The notes under the pieces are model-generated. The model made no database searches. It was not told the origin of the DNA and was given only the letters and a program-made list of their open reading frames with translations. Below are positions 52,262-53,544 of a stretch of DNA of 53,544 nt, in pieces. The position numbers and the translations under genes were made by a program. Numbering within the stretch: position 1 is the stretch's first letter; the number at the start of each line of letters is the position of its first letter. This DNA comes from Streptomyces sp. SM11 (GTDB lineage: Bacteria > Actinomycetota > Actinomycetes > Streptomycetales > Streptomycetaceae), in NCBI RefSeq assembly GCF_002910905.1, contig NZ_NEUE01000164.1:1-53544 (forward strand), in the 5' to 3' direction.

Positions 52262-52959
52262 CGAGCCGGCCGACCCCCGAGTCCCAGCAGCCCGCGCCCG
52301 CGCCCCCGCCCCCGTCCGACCCGGTCCTCCTCCCCGAGCCGAAGCGCCTCGGCGTGCTCTCCCGGCTCGCACCGGAACCGATGAAGGTCGTCCTCAACTG
52401 GGGCCGCCGCTACAGCCTCTGGGTCTTCAACTTCGGACTGGCCTGCTGCGCCATCGAGTTCATCGCCGCGTCCATGGCGCGCCACGACTTCATCAGGCTG
52501 GGCGTGATCCCGTTCGCGCCCGGTCCCCGGCAGGCCGACCTCATGATCGTGTCCGGCACGGTGACGGACAAGATGGCCCCGGCCGTGAAGCGGCTGTACG
52601 AGCAGATGCCCGAACCGAAGTACGTCATCTCCTTCGGCGCCTGCTCCAACTGCGGCGGCCCCTACTGGGACTCGTACTCCGTCACCAAGGGCGTCGACCA
52701 GATCATCCCCGTCGATGTGTACGTACCCGGCTGCCCGCCCCGGCCCGAGGCGCTGCTCCAGGGCGTTCTCAAGCTCCAGGAGAAGATCGCGCGCGAATCC
52801 CTCGCCGAGCGGTACGCCTCCGGGGCGACTGCCGGCGGCCCGTCCACCGAGGCCCTGCGCAGCGGGCTGGTCGCCGCGCCGACTCCGACTCCGGCCTCGG
52901 CACAGACTTCGACGCCGGCCTCGACAGAGACCGCGACGCCGGGGGAGGGGCAGCGATGA
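52252..52959 (+). CDS. nuoB: NADH-quinone oxidoreductase subunit B (second operon)
   Basis: NuoB (235 aa) holds cluster N2, the last Fe-S cluster before quinone. The four ligands are present: Cys65-Cys66 (GLACCAIEF), Cys131 (GACSNC) and Cys161 (VPGCPPRP). ATG 52252 is chosen because it overlaps nuoA and starts the family-like N-terminus; the frame is open upstream. It has a Pro-rich N-terminal extension and an unusual Thr/Pro/Ala-rich C-terminal tail of about 45 residues, not found in housekeeping NuoB. Confidence 0.94.
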   Translation: MGLTSRPTPESQQPAPAPPPPSDPVLLPEPKRLGVLSRLAPEPMKVVLNWGRRYSLWVFNFGLACCAIEFIAASMARHDFIRLGVIPFAPGPRQADLMIVSGTVTDKMAPAVKRLYEQMPEPKYVISFGACSNCGGPYWDSYSVTKGVDQIIPVDVYVPGCPPRPEALLQGVLKLQEKIARESLAERYASGATAGGPSTEALRSGLVAAPTPTPASAQTSTPASTETATPGEGQR

Positions 52960-53544
52960 GCGAACCCGACCGGTACGCCGAAACCGCGGCCGAGGCCTAC
53001 GACCGGCTGCCGGACGCGGTCACCGATCTTTTCGGCGGCGAGGCCACGGCGGAGTCGGCGTACGACCTGCTGACCGTCGACGTTCCCGCCACCGCCTGGC
53101 TCACCGCGCTGCGGACCGCCCGCGACGAGCTCGGGTGCAGCTACTTCGACTGGCTCAGTGCCGTGGACGAACCGGGCACCGGCTTCCGCGTCTGCGTCCA
53201 TGTCGCGGCCCTGGGCACGGGTAGAGTGCGGCGGCTGATGGTACGGACGACCGTGCCGCACGACGCGGCGGTCCTGCCCAGCGCCATCGACGTCTACGCG
53301 GGCGCCGCGTGGCACGAGCGTGAGACGCACGAGATGTTCGGTGTCGCGTTCGAGGGCCACCCCCATCTCGTACCGCTGCTCCTGCCGGAAGGCTTCGAGG
53401 GCCACCCGCTGTGCAAGGACTTCGTCCTGGCCGCGCGCGTCGCCAAGGCCTGGCCCGGGGCGAAGGAACCGGGGGAGCCGGCGGAGGGCCACACCGGTCC
53501 CAAGCGTCGCGCGATGCTCCCGCCCGGGGTCCCCGACCCGAACG
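52956..53544 (+). CDS. nuoC: NADH-quinone oxidoreductase subunit C (second operon), partial
   Basis: The first 196 codons of NuoC (30-kDa subunit); the gene runs off the right edge. The family signature [18 protein letters not shown] is present, with Pro/Leu-rich [14 protein letters not shown] after it. ATG 52956 overlaps the nuoB stop by 4 bases. A linker [15 protein letters not shown] near the edge may lead to the C-terminal region. NuoC is separate from NuoD here, at least up to the edge. Confidence 0.92.
   Translation, partial: MSEPDRYAETAAEAYDRLPDAVTDLFGGEATAESAYDLLTVDVPATAWLTALRTARDELGCSYFDWLSAVDEPGTGFRVCVHVAALGTGRVRRLMVRTTVPHDAAVLPSAIDVYAGAAWHERETHEMFGVAFEGHPHLVPLLLPEGFEGHPLCKDFVLAARVAKAWPGAKEPGEPAEGHTGPKRRAMLPPGVPDPN

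Noticed and set aside
1..53544. CRISPR arrays, tRNA/rRNA genes, prophage or integrase genes
   Set aside because: No regularly spaced repeats of CRISPR size, no cloverleaf or rRNA sequence and no integrase or phage structural gene was found.

Overview
The window is high-GC actinomycete DNA, almost certainly from a Streptomyces chromosome. Third codon positions are nearly all G or C, GTG starts and 4-base stop/start overlaps are common, and several families typical of the genus are present (XRE/DUF397 pair, HxlR, CGNR and DUF1838 proteins, a DasR-type site). From memory, the backbone matches the S. coelicolor stretch between the complete nuoA-N operon and a second, partial nuo operon; this should be checked by alignment.

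Layout. 1-9218: the distal half of a respiratory complex I operon (end of nuoG, then nuoH-I-J-K-L-M-N), closed by a hairpin terminator. 9361-12093: a RecQ helicase facing a Uma2-family nuclease-like protein. 12225-17840 (minus strand): GPP34 protein, fumarylacetoacetase, CocE-type hydrolase and POT peptide transporter. 17999-22534: polyprenyl diphosphate synthase, LolA-like membrane-anchored protein and a two-gene ABC exporter. 22782-26927: TetR regulator, broken cupin gene, multidomain PAS-GAF-PP2C-ATPase regulator whose phosphatase site looks dead, and a DUF1838 protein. 26935-30833 (minus): secreted RTX-type protein, secreted AA10 chitin/cellulose oxidase preceded by a DasR-type operator, HAD phosphatase, MarR regulator with a MerR/SoxR-type promoter, and an alpha/beta hydrolase. 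31034-33303: DUF397/XRE pair and three small unknown genes. 33378-34551: a VOC protein and a CGNR zinc-finger protein divergent from a 22-bp shared promoter.

34552-38638 looks like a cold-response island: a long non-coding, hairpin-rich tract with AGCAGTAC repeats that ends in a strong terminator, then a small MerR-like regulator, a CspA-type cold-shock protein with a long leader, a DEAD-box RNA helicase and a small conserved protein. 38779-44144 holds a GvpU-like protein, an 80-bp inverted-repeat element, an FAD monooxygenase, RarD, and a divergent NmrA-type reductase/HxlR pair with a clear operator. 44239-47269 encodes a two-subunit 2-oxoacid:ferredoxin oxidoreductase. 47698-51583 encodes a response regulator and two tandem histidine kinases that share a nearly identical 301-bp segment. 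51773 to the right edge is the start of a second nuo operon (nuoA, nuoB, nuoC) with its own promoter.

The window is bracketed by respiratory genes: complex I subunits at both ends, a prenyl chain synthase that could supply the menaquinone tail, and the 2-oxoacid oxidoreductase as a source of low-potential electrons. The most interesting unexplained piece is the structured, repeat-bearing RNA region at about 34650-35324. Next come the degenerate SpoIIE-type phosphatase, the gene-conversion tract in the kinase pair, and several operator predictions (DasR, MerR/SoxR type, HxlR, CGNR).
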